Source of the DNA: Apostichopus japonicus
Lineage: Eukaryota > Echinodermata > Holothuroidea > Aspidochirotida > Stichopodidae
NCBI RefSeq assembly: GCF_037975245.1
Contig: NC_092571.1
Coordinates: forward strand, 28,066,564-28,130,563
DNA: 64,000 nucleotides
Direction of reading: 5' to 3'
Every line of letters begins with the position of its first letter. Positions within the stretch are counted from its first letter, which is position 1. Below the pieces are notes generated by a model. That model saw only the letters and a list, made by a program, of their open reading frames with translations. It was not told the origin of the DNA and ran no database searches. Of the stretch, positions 23,843-35,341 are shown piece by piece. Both the position numbers and the translations under genes were made by a program.

Positions 23843-24664
23843 TTAACACATTACAATATATTGGACTGAAAAAAATAACAAAGTCCAAGCTAGTAAGCTA
23901 CAATCTCGAGTATCTCCTTTGTTTTTGGTTTCCTTGTGGTGCACGTGAGGTAACATCTTCAGTGGACCGAAGGAACAAGATTTTTGGTATTCCTGGTAGG
24001 GATCAGGTAACTGTTGAGTTACTATGCATATCAAGCTGCTATTATCAAAGGAAGAATCCAGATACGGAGTGAACGACAGTGTTTTGGAAAGCTGCTGCTC
24101 ATGAACATTTATATCTCTGGTGTCTACTTGTCGCTTTCTTCCTGCCTTATCGATGTAGAGATGTACACCAACATCTGGATCTGCTTTTTCAGTTGAACAG
24201 TTAAACTGGAACGGTTCTTGTAATTCATCATGAGATAATACATGACGTCCATAGTTAGACGTACAGCGAGGGTATTCTTGAGATGGGCTGTAAATAATCA
24301 TTAAGTCTAAATATTTAGCCTTTGGTTTCCTGCAAATGAAAGTACCTCCATTTTTGCGTGTAACGTGTATAATTGATAGCACGCCAGTTGTGACGTTTCG
24401 TGTAAATTCAGCATTATCTGGCGATTCTTGGTATAGTTCTCCTCCAGTAACATAATTGATATTATTGCCCCATACTTCAACTTCATCAGTATTGTCTTGA
24501 TGGCAGATGAGATGAACCGTCTCGCCCTCAAGAACTGTGTAGGCATGGGGCTCTGAAATGGACGAACTAAATGTGAAATATCTTTCACTGCTCCCTTCCA
24601 CCACACATACTGTAACCAGCAGCCATCCCGCAATTATCAGCACAAACGTCATCGTCAACTGCAT
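23843..24664 (-). CDS. Two-Ig-domain paralogue without cytoplasmic tail, possibly GPI-anchored (273 aa)
   Basis: I place the start at the ATG at 24,664 (MQLTMTFVLIIAGWLLVTVC, a signal peptide that aligns with the paralogue's). An in-frame ATG 30 bases upstream (24,694) would add 10 residues. Numbering from that upstream ATG, Ig 1 has C64/C121 and Ig 2 has C166/C223. The sequence tracks the three-Ig receptor closely, including YSPSQEYPRCTSNY, EQQLSK, YLDSSF and QKSCSFGPL. Immediately after SFGPL homology stops: there is no third Ig domain, no basic-flanked TM helix and no tyrosine tail. Instead ~38 residues end in the hydrophobic CSLLAWTLLFFSVQYIVMC, reached after the polar HHKETKNKGDTRD. This layout fits a GPI-attachment signal; a degenerate TM end or soluble form is also possible. 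Intronless like its neighbour. Family relationship is seen; the anchor and a decoy role are inferred. Confidence 0.75.
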   Translation of the reverse strand: MQLTMTFVLIIAGWLLVTVCVVEGSSERYFTFSSSISEPHAYTVLEGETVHLICHQDNTDEVEVWGNNINYVTGGELYQESPDNAEFTRNVTTGVLSIIHVTRKNGGTFICRKPKAKYLDLMIIYSPSQEYPRCTSNYGRHVLSHDELQEPFQFNCSTEKADPDVGVHLYIDKAGRKRQVDTRDINVHEQQLSKTLSFTPYLDSSFDNSSLICIVTQQLPDPYQEYQKSCSFGPLKMLPHVHHKETKNKGDTRDCSLLAWTLLFFSVQYIVMC

Positions 24665-24699
24665 TCTTAAACTTGGTAAGGCAAAAGAAAACATTCATT

Positions 24700-25501
24700 G
24701 TGGAAACCATATAAATCTCAAAATAAAGCATGATGTTAACGTTTACGTATACAAAAGAATCCTGATCCCCCTGCGACACACGTCCCCTGTATGGGAGTGT
24801 TAGGTGAATGGCGGCCCCTTTTGTCGCTTAAATTCAAAATCAAGGACGACATTGTTTAACACATCTTCAAAATTGAGTTGAGGATAGGTTTTTCACTAAA
24901 AATGCTTGAGATTTCATCATCGAAATCGGCAAAATGAAATTGTTTATTGCCAGTAAAACCACCTTGTTCCGCAAACGGAGATTTTCCTGAACATTCAGGT
25001 TCCTCACTGCAACCTGCATAATCAGGTTTTTTACTGCACTTTGGCTTCTCATGAAGTGTCACAAGAATGTTTTTTTTTCATAAATTGAGAAAGTTCTGGG
25101 GTTCCATCCACAGGAGGCAACTACGACTGCGTAAATTTAAATTTAAATTTACTCTTCACAATATTCAATTTCTTCTTGAGCCATATTGGAATTAAGCATC
25201 TGCAATTATGCCTGCTTTAAGAAGTTTTGACTTATTGCAGAACTATACGACGAAAAAGACAATTATGCCTGCCTTAAGTTTTGTTCTAGTAGGTTTTTGG
25301 GAACCTTTTCTTGTTGCACTTATGCTGTCTTTGGTGGGCCTATATGTCGAACTGTACAGCAATTATGCCTGCGTTTCACTTTGTGTTAGTGAAAAATGTG
25401 ATTCTGCCTCTGTTTTTAATGCCAAGTAAGGTTCAAATCTAATAACTGCTAAAGTAACTGCTACATTTAGCAACAAGTCTGATAAAAGCAATGCAGTACT
25501 T
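24700..25501. other. Intergenic, with an unrecognised Cys/Pro/Glu-rich frame
   Basis: On the minus strand 25,062-24,856 is a 68-codon frame with an internal pattern EKPKCSKKPDYAGCSEEPEC followed by an acidic, aromatic end. I do not recognise it and see no good splice acceptor or signal peptide. On the plus strand, CAATTATGCCTGC recurs three times between 25,200 and 25,375. Nothing else stands out. Confidence 0.3.
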
Positions 25502-25871
25502 CAGTGGCGTAGGAAGGTACTTTTGAGTGGGGGGCTGAAGACTGATGGCCGGCCTGGGGGAGGGGTTTAAGGGGAGGGGGTTCCCCCTCCCCTTTGGAAT
25601 TTTTTGCATTTCCAGGTGGCCTCAGATGCAATTTGGTGCAATTTAGCACACTTCAACACCCACTCCATTTTGTAAACTTAATTTTGTATTTTCACCTCGC
25701 CTTAGATGCAATTTGGTGCTCCAAATGAGATTTTTTTTCTCATTTGGAAATGAAAGAGGGGTTTTCTGACCTGCGAACCGGGGGGGCGGAATGATACTTC
25801 CGCCCCTCCACATTTTTCACTGGGGGGCTGGCGCCCCCCCCCCCAGCCCCCCCCCGGTTCCTACGCCCTTG
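25502..25871. mobile_element. hAT-like MITE (370 bp) with 8-bp TSD CAGTACTT
   Basis: Ends CAGTGGCGTAGGAAGG and CCGGTTCCTACGCCCTTG are inverted repeats; CAGTACTT is duplicated at 25,494-25,501 and 25,872-25,879. The interior carries the dispersed GGGGAGGGGG/CCCCCTCCCC hairpin, two AGATGCAATTTGGTGC motifs and long G/C-runs beside the right end. Confidence 0.9.
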
Positions 25872-25879
25872 CAGTACTT

Positions 25880-28800
25880 CAATAATTCATATGCCACTGT
25901 AAGGTAATATTATAACATAACATAAAAGTACCACATATAGCTCTTAAAACACATGGATAGACAGAGAGCAGCAGCTATTCAATACTGATATGAATAGAGA
26001 GGATAAGGGGATGCTTCTCGACGGCTAGTAACACACTTAGACTACTTACAGCAACATGCTCTCACGTAGTCATGGGAAGCAAAGCATGTGATGTGATATA
26101 TTGCGGTGACATATTTTCAGAGCATATAAAGTTACAGTATAGATACAGTGACAGACCCCGGAGACCCCACACGATCGAAGCATAGCAAAGCTTATAACTG
26201 TGGGTACCCCTTAGAACGGAAAGTGTATACCGAATAACTTAACGTAATAGATTGCATATAAGAACAATAATCGAAACAAAAGAACACCCAAAACGGAACA
26301 TAAACAGCAAAAAGCCTATTAAACATAATATACCGTGTCACAATCTTCTGGAGGCAAGAAAACAATTTCAGTTTTCTTTTGAAGGTATAAGAGGAAGCAT
26401 ACCGGAAATGAGTAATATTAAAAGGAAGGGAATTCCAAACCTGGGGAGCAACATAACGAACAATAGTGTGATTACTGAAGTATATACATTGCTGTACTTA
26501 TAAGGTTAACCGTTCGGGATCGGTAAGAATTAACATCACACTACACATCTGATATCTCTACAGGTATCAGGTAATTGGCTATTTTGAATATTTTAGATAT
26601 GTATGCCACATTGATAGCGATTGATATTGTAGATTGATAGAATATTCAGTTTTGCAAAAAGAGAGCAGGAGTGTGTTGGAGATAATTGGTGATAAAAATA
26701 TAAGGGATATTGCAATATAAGAAAAATACCTTGAAATGTTTTGGTGACTGGCAAGGTGCACGGTGGTGTGGTGAAGGTGCCTGAGCCAATGATAGAAATA
26801 TGATCTACCCTTTTCTAGAATGGTAAGAACATGATAGAGTCAAAACTATTATATGTTAGGACTTTCACAATGAACACTGTTGAAGGTACTTCCGCGTTAC
26901 AGCCAAACAGTGCATAAAAGCAACTTCACACACTGAGGTTTTCTATATGCGAAGAGAAAACAAAGTAAAAGCCATAAACTATTGAGTAAATTCTCTTATT
27001 AGTTTCGAATCTGTTTTAAAGAGGTACTCCTGTGCATGGGTTAGAATTGTTAATTCAGTAAATCAATAGGACAAAACCACATCCCGGTAGATTTGTTTTG
27101 TTTTAGTAAAGATACCAGTTAAGTAAATAAGGGAGCAAACAGATTTCTGCTGAATCGCCCTTTGACATTTTTTACCTCTTCTGTTGCCAGATGACTAAAC
27201 AAATATCACAAAAGTCATATCTGGGACATACGATATATTACTAGTAGCACTGACGTTATATCTCTTTATTCCAACCGACCATAGCCCATTAAAGGGATAT
27301 TCCGGTGGCTGATGTTGATTGCTAAAGCTAGAAAGTTTCTGTATCTATAACCACGTGTAAGTTCATTTATTCGTTATTTCTCATAACTATATGAATGTAA
27401 ATTACTACAAAAAATTAATATATTTTCAGATCATATCCCTACCGAAATTTCAACTGAATTGTTGTGGGAGTTGCGTGTGATTGTGTAAGCGTACGAGTTA
27501 CGGCAATGATTTCAAAGCAACTCGGGAGTTCGTACGGTGATTGTCTTCTTCACTGTATTATATTAACAAAATTGTTAAAATGACCCCCAGTAGTGCAGAA
27601 TAAATTTTCGGCGAATAATTTTAGTTATATTTTTCGGGCAAGCCGTTACAGCCCCCCCCCCCCCAAAAATCAAATTGGACTCCTACGCCAATGGGTATGA
27701 CGTAATCACATTCCATGATAATAAATTACTCCCTACCAAGCGTACAATTCATGTAATCATTCATAAAAAAAGGATGTCTTTAAAGTAGCATTTTGCATTC
27801 GTTTTCAAGAATTTTTTTAAGAATGTGAAGTCACATAATTTGTGAGTCCTAGCAACTTAATTATTGCCAATTTGAATCACCAAGCATCACTGAAGCCACC
27901 TAGTCAGAACAACAAGAAACATATTTGCAAGAAACAATCCACCTGTAGGCTACAGCGTTGTAGCACAGTGTCGTGTCTGAATGCACATGAATATACGTGT
28001 CGTGTCCAATACACGCAATACTTAGTTTAATTCGAAAATAACTTTTCCGTACGGTTAATGATAATCATACAATAATTAACAACACTCACCCGGACATATT
28101 AAAATGCAAGGTATGAACGAATTTAGAGTTAACAAAGCGCGATGTCCTCATTTATGGAGTAATCTGTAAAAGAAACAAATTCCGAAGATTTAAACCTGTT
28201 CGTATTGCAGCTTGCAGAATTTGACTAACTGACTGCACGTGAACGTTACATTCTCTTCCGTGTGTCATGTGATAGTTACGTACTACAGGAGCATATCCGG
28301 GGGGAGGGGTTGGGGTCCGGGGGGAGGGGTTGGGGGCGCCCCGCCCCCTGGAAAATCAACAATTAAAACAAGTTCTACGTGTCCTAACGTTTAAGATTTA
28401 AAGTGTATTATAAAGGGACTAAATGTTAAACTTACATTGCTCTCGAATTTGTAAACCTTATTCTCGTACATAAACATACGAAATAAATGCTAATGCAGTG
28501 TGATAATATATTCACAGTTATATGGCATACAGTACATCATTTACATATATACGTCTGCTTACATGATACAAGCACCAAATTGGCCTAATCAACCGTAAAC
28601 ATAAACAAGATATGCATCATATATTGCGATCATTGAGGTCTTTTGTTTTGACATGGATTTGAGAACGTCTTAATTAGGCATATGATTACGTTATCATAAA
28701 TTTGGTCGCACATATTACGAACTGACGATGATATAAACGGTTTTCTGTAATGCAGACGTTATAACGCTTAGGACTGCCACATGTTTTGTATTACACCAAA

Positions 28801-29289
28801 ACACCAGTATTCACGGTCCATTCTTATGTAGCCTTATTCACGTAGCCTTAGGAATATTTCTCAGCGATACCGAGTTTCAGTTTATATTTTAAGAAAGTTT
28901 GAAAGTCGTTTATGATCTGTTTCCATTTCAACCGTCTTTTAGTTTGCTTCCAAATTATCACCCATCAGAGATGCGAAAGCAACCCTAACGCCTCTCCTGC
29001 CTCGTTGATCTGGTTGCTGTTTTCACATACAGGATGTCGTCACATAGTACGGTCACATTGTGGTTGGCGAGTGTTTAACATATACCCATTCCTCCACCAC
29101 CACCCCTCCCCTGCCCCACCTCTAGCTCGAACATTGTAGCATCGACAAGGAATACCGACACATTTACCAAAAAGAAAATATTTTGGAGACTTTAACATTA
29201 ACAGTTTACAACAATTAAGAATATTCAGAAGTTAATATTTTGTTTGGTTGAATTTCATTTCAATGAAAGGTAATGGACAACGGGGGGGG
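25880..29289. other. Gene-free stretch
   Basis: No supported gene. It includes a CATAGGCGTAGGAGCC-family fragment at 27,625-27,693 and a short G-rich tandem duplication near 28,298-28,340. Confidence 0.45.
27625..27693 (-). mobile_element. CATAGGCGTAGGAGCC-family terminal fragment
   Basis: The minus strand reads CATTGGCGTAGGAGTCC, then a G-run, GGCTGTAACGGCTTGCCCG and AAAAATATAACTAAAATT; this is only the terminal ~70 bp of the family. Confidence 0.6.
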
Positions 29290-29699
29290 GGTTAATGGAA
29301 GTCCGTTCCTCTACGTCCGAGCTGTGCACTTGTGGCAAAGTAACGTATCCCCTGGTAACTGCTGTAGAATGAGCTTGGCTTGCTTGGCTGTAGGCTAACA
29401 GAGGGCGGGACCGATGTCTGGGCGGTATATCCTGGGCCGGAAGAAGGCAATGGCAAACCACTTCTGTAATCTGCCAAGAACATGACCATGACAGACATTA
29501 CGAGAACAGATATTGTGCCGGACGGTGGGACCCGCGGGCCTGAAAGCACTAAACCTACTACCGGGGAAGAGCAACTTCCTGTCACCAGAGCTTGTAGAAA
29601 TGACGTGGCTGCATTCAATCCCACGGGAAGTGCAGAGACATGAGCGCATCAAAAGAAATAGTGTTGCACAGGACCATCAGTGGCAGGATGAACTTCAGT

Positions 29700-31047
29700 A
29701 AGGAACATAAAATAGGAACATGGAATGTAAGAACGATGAACAGATTGGTAAACTGGATATAGTTTTCAAAGAGATGGAGAGAACAGCAGTTGAGATCTTG
29801 GGTATAAGTGAGCTCAGATGGATTGGCATGAGCCACTTCGAGTCAAATGGATGCAAGGTGTTCTTCTCTGGACATGAGCGCATCAAAAGAAATGGTGTTG
29901 CACTGATCTGTAACAAGACTACAGCGGCGAGTGTGTTAGGCTACAACCCGGTGAATGACAGGATGATTTCAATCAGGCTGGATGGTCACCCTTGAAGACA
30001 AACACAACTTCTATGGCAGACTACAAGACCTAGTTGACAGCGTGCCAAGAGGTGATGCACTGGTTATTATCGGAGACTGGAATGCCAAGGTTGGAGAAGA
30101 AGCAGTTGCTGGCATCAGTGGGAGATATGGCCTGGGTGAGAGGAACGAGGCAGGTGAACGCATGTTAGGTTTCTGCGAGGCAAACCGGCTGGTTATTTCA
30201 AACACCTGGTTTCAACAACCAAAACGCAGATTATACACATGAACCTCCCCAGATAGACAATACTGTAACCAAATTGACTATACTCTTGTTTGTAAACGGT
30301 GGCAATGGGCAGTTAAATCAGCAAATACACTGCCAGGTGTTGACTGTGGCACAGACGAACTGCTAGTTGCCATAATGCATATCAAATTGAGGAAGGTCAA
30401 GAAGCAAGATAGAGTCAACAAATACAGCCTGAACGAGATCCCAGAAAGATACAACATAGAGGTCAAGAACTCCTTCGCAGCACTAGACTAAACTGAGAGG
30501 GAACCGGATGAATTGTGGCAGGAGGTAGAAGACATCATGAAAAGGCAGCAGAAAAGAACATCCCAAGAGCTAAAAAGCAAAAGAATAGCAAGTGGCTGTC
30601 AAAGAAAGCAATAGAAATTGAAGATAAAAGAAGGGAGGCAAAGAAACAAGGGATTCACAATAGAGAGTTCCGACAACTGAATGCCGATTTCCAATATCAG
30701 GTAAGGAAGGACAAAGAAAATCATCTGAATAGAGTTTGCGCTGAAATTGAAGCAGACAATCAAAGGGGGGGGGGGGAGAACAAGAGACGTTTTCAAGAAG
30801 ATCCGAGACATCACAGGAGAGTTCAAACTGGGGGTTGGAAGTCTGAAGAGCAATGCAGGAGGTGATCTCTGTGAAGAGTCACTTGTAAAGGAGAGATGGC
30901 GTGTTTATACAGAAGACTTGTACAGAAGTGATCACAATATCACCACACAATTTACGGAAGGGACCTACGAAGATGAAGCACCGATAATAAGTCAGAAAAG
31001 CTGTAAAGTCACTAGCAAATGGAAAGTCCCCAGCAAAAAATGTACCC
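29700..31047 (+). pseudogene. RTE LINE endonuclease and RT N-terminal part, broken
   Basis: Recognisable segments in order: KIGTWNVRTM (start of an apurinic endonuclease fold), then after a frameshift EILGISELRWIGMSHFES and KRNGVALICNKTT, a small deletion/frameshift at ~29,993, then ALVIIGDWNAKVG (catalytic D/N strand), GLGERNEAGERMLGFCEAN, an in-frame TGA at ~30,240, NQIDYTLVCKRW, a TAA at ~30,489, then the RT linker and the RT start KAVKSLANGKSPAK at about 31,040. The order and motifs match the RTE/BovB ORF, the family often annotated as craniofacial-development-protein-2-like. At least two stops and several frameshifts make it a pseudogene. Confidence 0.85.
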
Positions 31048-33150
31048 TAATTTTACTCGGTAAACTATGGTAAATGTGTGGTAAATAGGGTAAATGTGTG
31101 GTAAAATTGTGGTAAAATCAACCGCGGTACATTTACCGCAGTTTTACCATGGTATTACCGCGGTAAAAGTATGGTAAAAGTGCGGTACATTTACTGCGGT
31201 AAATTTACCGCAGTTTTACCATGATATTACCGCGGTATAAATAGGGTAAAAGTGCGGTACATTTACCGCGGTAAATTTACCGCAGTTTTACCATGATACT
31301 ACCGCGGTATAAGTAGGGTAAAAGTGCGGTACATTTACTGCGGTAAATTTACCGCACTTTTACCATGGTTTTACCGCGGTAAAAGTGTGGTACATTTACT
31401 ACGGTAAATTTACCACAGTTTTACCATGGTATTACCGCGGTAAAAGTGTGGTACATTTACCGCGGTAAATTAACCGCAGTTTTACCATTATATTACCGCG
31501 GTATAAGTAGGGATAAAGTGCGGTACATTTACTACGGTAAATTAACCACAGTTTTACCATGGTATAACCGCGGTAAAAGTAGGGTAAAAGTATGGTACAT
31601 TTACTACGGTAAATTTACCATAGTTTTACAATGATATTACTGTAGTAAAAGTAGGGTAAGTTTATATGGTACATAAACTACATATGTGAAATTCCTACAA
31701 TTGTGCCATGATTAACCACAGTAAAAAATAGGGTAAAACTATATGGTGCAATTATACTATGGTAAATTTACCATAATTGTACCATGATTTTACCACAGTA
31801 GAACATATATGGGTCACACTATGAAACATGATGGTACATTTACAGCAATTTTCCATGATTTTGTCCCATATTTTTGCAATACTGATATGACAAACCTTTT
31901 GTTCTATTCATATCTTAATGTTGGCAATATAAATTACCTGTGGATATGAGTTGAATAAAGAAGAGAGACAAACTGCTATTCTTATATGTTATAGTATGCA
32001 TCTCTTTTCCTAAAAAAAAACAAGCTGAGGATAGATACATAGAGAATTCCTTCATGGAATCCCTGATATATTTGAGAGGAGACAACAATTAATTCTTTTT
32101 TCATTATTAGGGAGAACCTAAAAGCCTTTAAAATGAAAAAGAACTATATGAACTAGCACACATAAGGCACAGCTTCTGTGCCTCAACACTGTGGCACACA
32201 AAAATTGACCAATCAGTGTCTTCAGATTTGGGTATTCTCTGTCAGGTCCATTAAATGACTTGACAAGTCTATGTATCTATGATCAGAGTACAGAGCGGTG
32301 AGGTGGCAGAACGGGAGAGTACATACTGCAGTACCTGAGGTCCCTGGTTCAAACCTCGGTGTCGACACTGACACCAATTTTCACCCCGCTCCTTTCTCGT
32401 GGTAGGAAAGTGGCTACACGTGGAAAGCGGTACTCACGTCCTTCGGAGGGGACGTTAAATTGCGGTCCCGGGAGCAGGACTACACACCCCTGCCTCGTTA
32501 CTTCAGGGCACTATTCGAAAAGAGAAGGCGAGTTTCGCCGGTGTCCTTCCACGCACAAAAACTTGGAACCTCAATAATTTCCGACTAAGGATTTCCTTAG
32601 TCTGCTGAAGCACCTTCGGGTGGAAGCGTAATACGAGGTGTATCATATCATATCATATCATGATCAGAGTACTATTTTCATTTAAAACAAGTCTTTGAGA
32701 TCAAAGATCAAAAGTCCAATCTGGACTACCAATTAAGTCAAAAGAAGAGAGTCAGGAATCATACCATCTAGGGTAATTGAAATTCAACAAAGCTTTCTCA
32801 TGTGTGAATCCTCCATGGATTTGATGAATTAAAAACTGTTGCATTCTACAACTGAGGACTTACATGTCAGGCATACAACCATTACAATAAGGGTAAAGGC
32901 ATATAACCAAATTATGATACAGTACACTGATGGGTGAAATTCAAAGAAATATATGGTATACATGCTGATTGAAGTTAGGACAAAATCATGCTCAATGTTA
33001 GGTAAAACTGTCCTACAATTAGTGAAAAATCATGGTAAATTGAGGTAAAACTAAGGTAAAAGCATAGTAAATCTACGGTAAACTTGGGGTAAGAGCGTGG
33101 TAAAAGTATGGTAAATTGAGGTAAACTAAGGTAAAAGCGTGGTAAACGTG
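31048..33150. repeat. GGTAAA palindromic repeat insertion replacing the RT palm
   Basis: It begins just after ANGKSPAK of the LINE and ends just before VDEIILDGNKV. From ~31,070 to 31,830 it is an array of 60-73 bp units built from mutually complementary words: GGTAAATTTACC, TACCGCGGTA, TTTTACCATGGTA and GTGCGGTACATTTACC. The array is GC-rich at its start and decays to TGTGGTA/CATGATT variants at its end. Similar GGTAAA words resume at 33,020-33,148, so both edges of the insertion carry the motif. The middle (31,830-33,020) is non-repetitive except for a SINE. No open frame here is real coding sequence. Confidence 0.8.
32292..32654 (+). mobile_element. tRNA-derived SINE with 11-13 bp TSD
   Basis: The 5' part has a pol III box-B-like CTGGTTCAAACCTCGG (box B core at 32,346-32,356) and an upstream A-box-like GTGAGGTGGCAGAACGGG. 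The body has CCTTCGGAGGGGACGTTAAA then GCGGTCCCGG, a motif common in invertebrate SINE bodies. The 3' tail is (ATATC)n. GATCAGAGTAC (ATGATCAGAGTAC at full length) is duplicated at 32,279-32,291 and 32,655-32,667. It sits inside the GGTAAA insertion. Confidence 0.85.
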
Positions 33151-33780
33151 GTAGACGAAATTATTCTGGATGGAAACAAAGTTAAAATAGTACACGACTT
33201 TAACTTTCTCAGTTCTAGAATTGATGACAATGGTACTTGTAAGGAAGAGATTGTGAGACGGATAGCTCTCGGAAGAGCTGTTGTGACGGGGCTAAGCAAG
33301 ATTTGGAAGGACAAAGCAATTTCAATAATAACGATGAGTCAACTGATGAGAGTACTAGTTTTCCCAGTTGTGCTTTATGGGAGTGAATCATGGACAATAA
33401 CAAAGGGAATGAGGGAAAGAATAGACAGTTTTTAATTGTGGTGCTGGCGCAGGCTATTGAAAATCCCTTGGACTGCACACAGAACGAACATCTCGGTTAT
33501 GGAGCAATTAAAACCCTCACTTCCACTGGAAGCACAGATCCTGAGGCAGCAACTAAATTGTTTCGGACATATCATGCGAGTGGAAAAATCAATAATGGTG
33601 GGAAGGGTGATGGATCACGGAAGAGGGGCAGGCCACGAGCAAGATGGATGGATGGTGTCAAGCAGGCGACTGAGCTGACTCTGGATAGACTGCGAGTGGC
33701 AACCAGGAGCCGGAAGGATTGGAGGATGGAAGTCATGGTCATCACCAGGGGTCGGACACGACTCGACGGCACAAGTTAAC
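33150..33780 (+). pseudogene. RTE LINE reverse-transcriptase C-terminal part, broken
   Basis: It reads VDEIILDGNKVKIVHDFNFL, SSRIDDNGTCKEEIVRRI, VFPVVLYGSESWTI, a stop at ~33,433, LWCWRRLLKIPWTAHRTN, FGHIMRVE, then a frameshift to RKRGRPRARWMDGVKQATEL. This is the thumb/connection and C-terminal R-G-R-P-R-x-R-W motif of RTE/BovB elements, in the same orientation as the 5' part. Confidence 0.85.
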
Positions 33781-33795
33781 AAGTAAATGGATAAG

Positions 33796-35341
33796 TAGTC
33801 GGACTGAAGTTAAATGCATGCGATGTTAAATAGGAACTAAATTGTGGTAACCGGTGGTTATTGAGGAATGGTGTATTTATCATTATTATATTAATCATAA
33901 CTATGCCTTACATCTGTATGACCTTTTAATCTTGATTGTACTTAAAAAAAAAAACATAAAAATTCAGTAATTTCATTATATTCTGTATTTATTTTCAATT
34001 TGCCTTTCCATTTATACAGAGTATGTAACTTCATTTCGAAATTAACTCTGTTTGTCTTTTTTTCATATGACACAATGCCTGATGGCATGCCTTAATACAT
34101 GAGCCTCGAACGGAGAAACAGTTAAAACTGTCCATCATTGTGATTGGAAGAAAATAGAATACAATCGTCTGCACTATGACTTAATGCAGATACTGTGATC
34201 CCTCTGAATATATCACTATGATGCAGACAAATTAATTTAAACTGGAAGAAAAAGCATTATAGTGTTAAACAATTTGTCGATACAAAATATTTTCAAACCT
34301 GAAAAGTTGCAGTACCTTAAAAAGAAATTAATTAAATTGATACAATGGTCACTCCTAGCTCAATTAAGTATAGTTCATACTCTAGAACGGAAAAACGTCT
34401 TTAAGTATATTAGTTTCATGCATTCAAGGTGGTATTTGCGGGAAAGAAATTTAGAAAATAATATTGGTTACATTAGGCACTATATTGATCAGTCTTAGAA
34501 AAATTAACATGGAGATGGAAATTACCTCAAACGTAATGCCAAGCACAATTATTCAAGGTGGTTTGGGGGAAAACATGGTGTTTAGAAACAAATATTACGT
34601 AAATTAGACACTCTTTTGACAAGTCTTAGGAAGGCAACATATAGGTAAAGACTACAGATTGAAATGTACAGAAAAATCACAATAAGGCTAGTGTAATGAA
34701 TATCTAATTAATCATTAAATTAAGAGACTACAAGATAAAGAAAACATTGTTACAAAATTACAAAACATCAACAGAGTGCACACTGCATTAGGTTATTTCT
34801 ATCAATGTTCATTTGAATTGTACAAAAGAAGAAACTACAAATCATGGAAATGTTACAGCACAAACATCACAACTATTCATAGAATATTAAATCAACTGCA
34901 TTGTACCTTCTGGAATGCAACACTAATATATCTTGCAAAGTGGAATTGTTTTCACATAACAGTAAATAGTAAAAAATATATTTAGCTAACAAAATTTACC
35001 AACTGGGTTATGTCACCATAGCTGATATTTTGTCTATTTCTGAAAGAAAACCTTCGCTAGTGGAAGGAAGCTGAGCATTTTTAAGAGTCAAACCAGTATT
35101 CCAACAGTTATAGTCTCCACTTATATCAAAGCTAGCATCATTTGCACCAGAATTGTTCAATACAGTGACTGATACATCCAAAAAGAACCTTTATCAGAGA
35201 TGCATGTTATCATACATATGTGAAACTAAAAGTTCAAGTACGCTTGAGGATTCTATAAAAAAAAATAATAATAAAAATAAAATTATCCATACCATACTGA
35301 AAGACTGAATGTGGCCTTAAATCGGATAAGATCATTTGATA
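33796..35341. other. Intergenic or 3' untranslated sequence, no gene seen
   Basis: AT-rich sequence downstream of the KY gene (minus strand). It probably includes its 3' UTR, but I see no canonical AATAAA on the minus strand close to the stop codon. Confidence 0.4.

Larger units (their letters stand above)
29290..33795 (+). mobile_element. Degenerate RTE-type (BovB-like) LINE with an internal insertion
   Basis: Both ends of one LINE are present in the same orientation. The 5' part (29,290-31,047) carries GGAAGAAGGCAATGGCAAACC, an endonuclease domain and the start of the reverse transcriptase. The 3' part (33,150-33,780) carries the RT C-terminus and a tail GGTCGGACACGACTCGACGG that resembles BovB/RTE 3' ends. 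The RT palm in between is absent, and 31,048-33,150 is unrelated repeat. Frameshifts and stops in the coding parts show it is inactive. Confidence 0.8.

Noticed and set aside
29282-29292. G-run as the exact 5' end of the RTE LINE
   Set aside because: No TSD could be paired with the 3' end at ~33,795, so the boundary is only approximate.
31446-31634. 62-codon frame with Tyr-rich internal repeats
   Set aside because: Translation of the GGTAAA array; periodicity comes from the DNA repeat.
31070-31830. Regular repeats that could suggest a CRISPR array
   Set aside because: Units are themselves palindromic, directly abutting and variable, with no unique spacers; the context is a eukaryotic LINE. 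The same applies to the GATATC array at 58,960-60,150.
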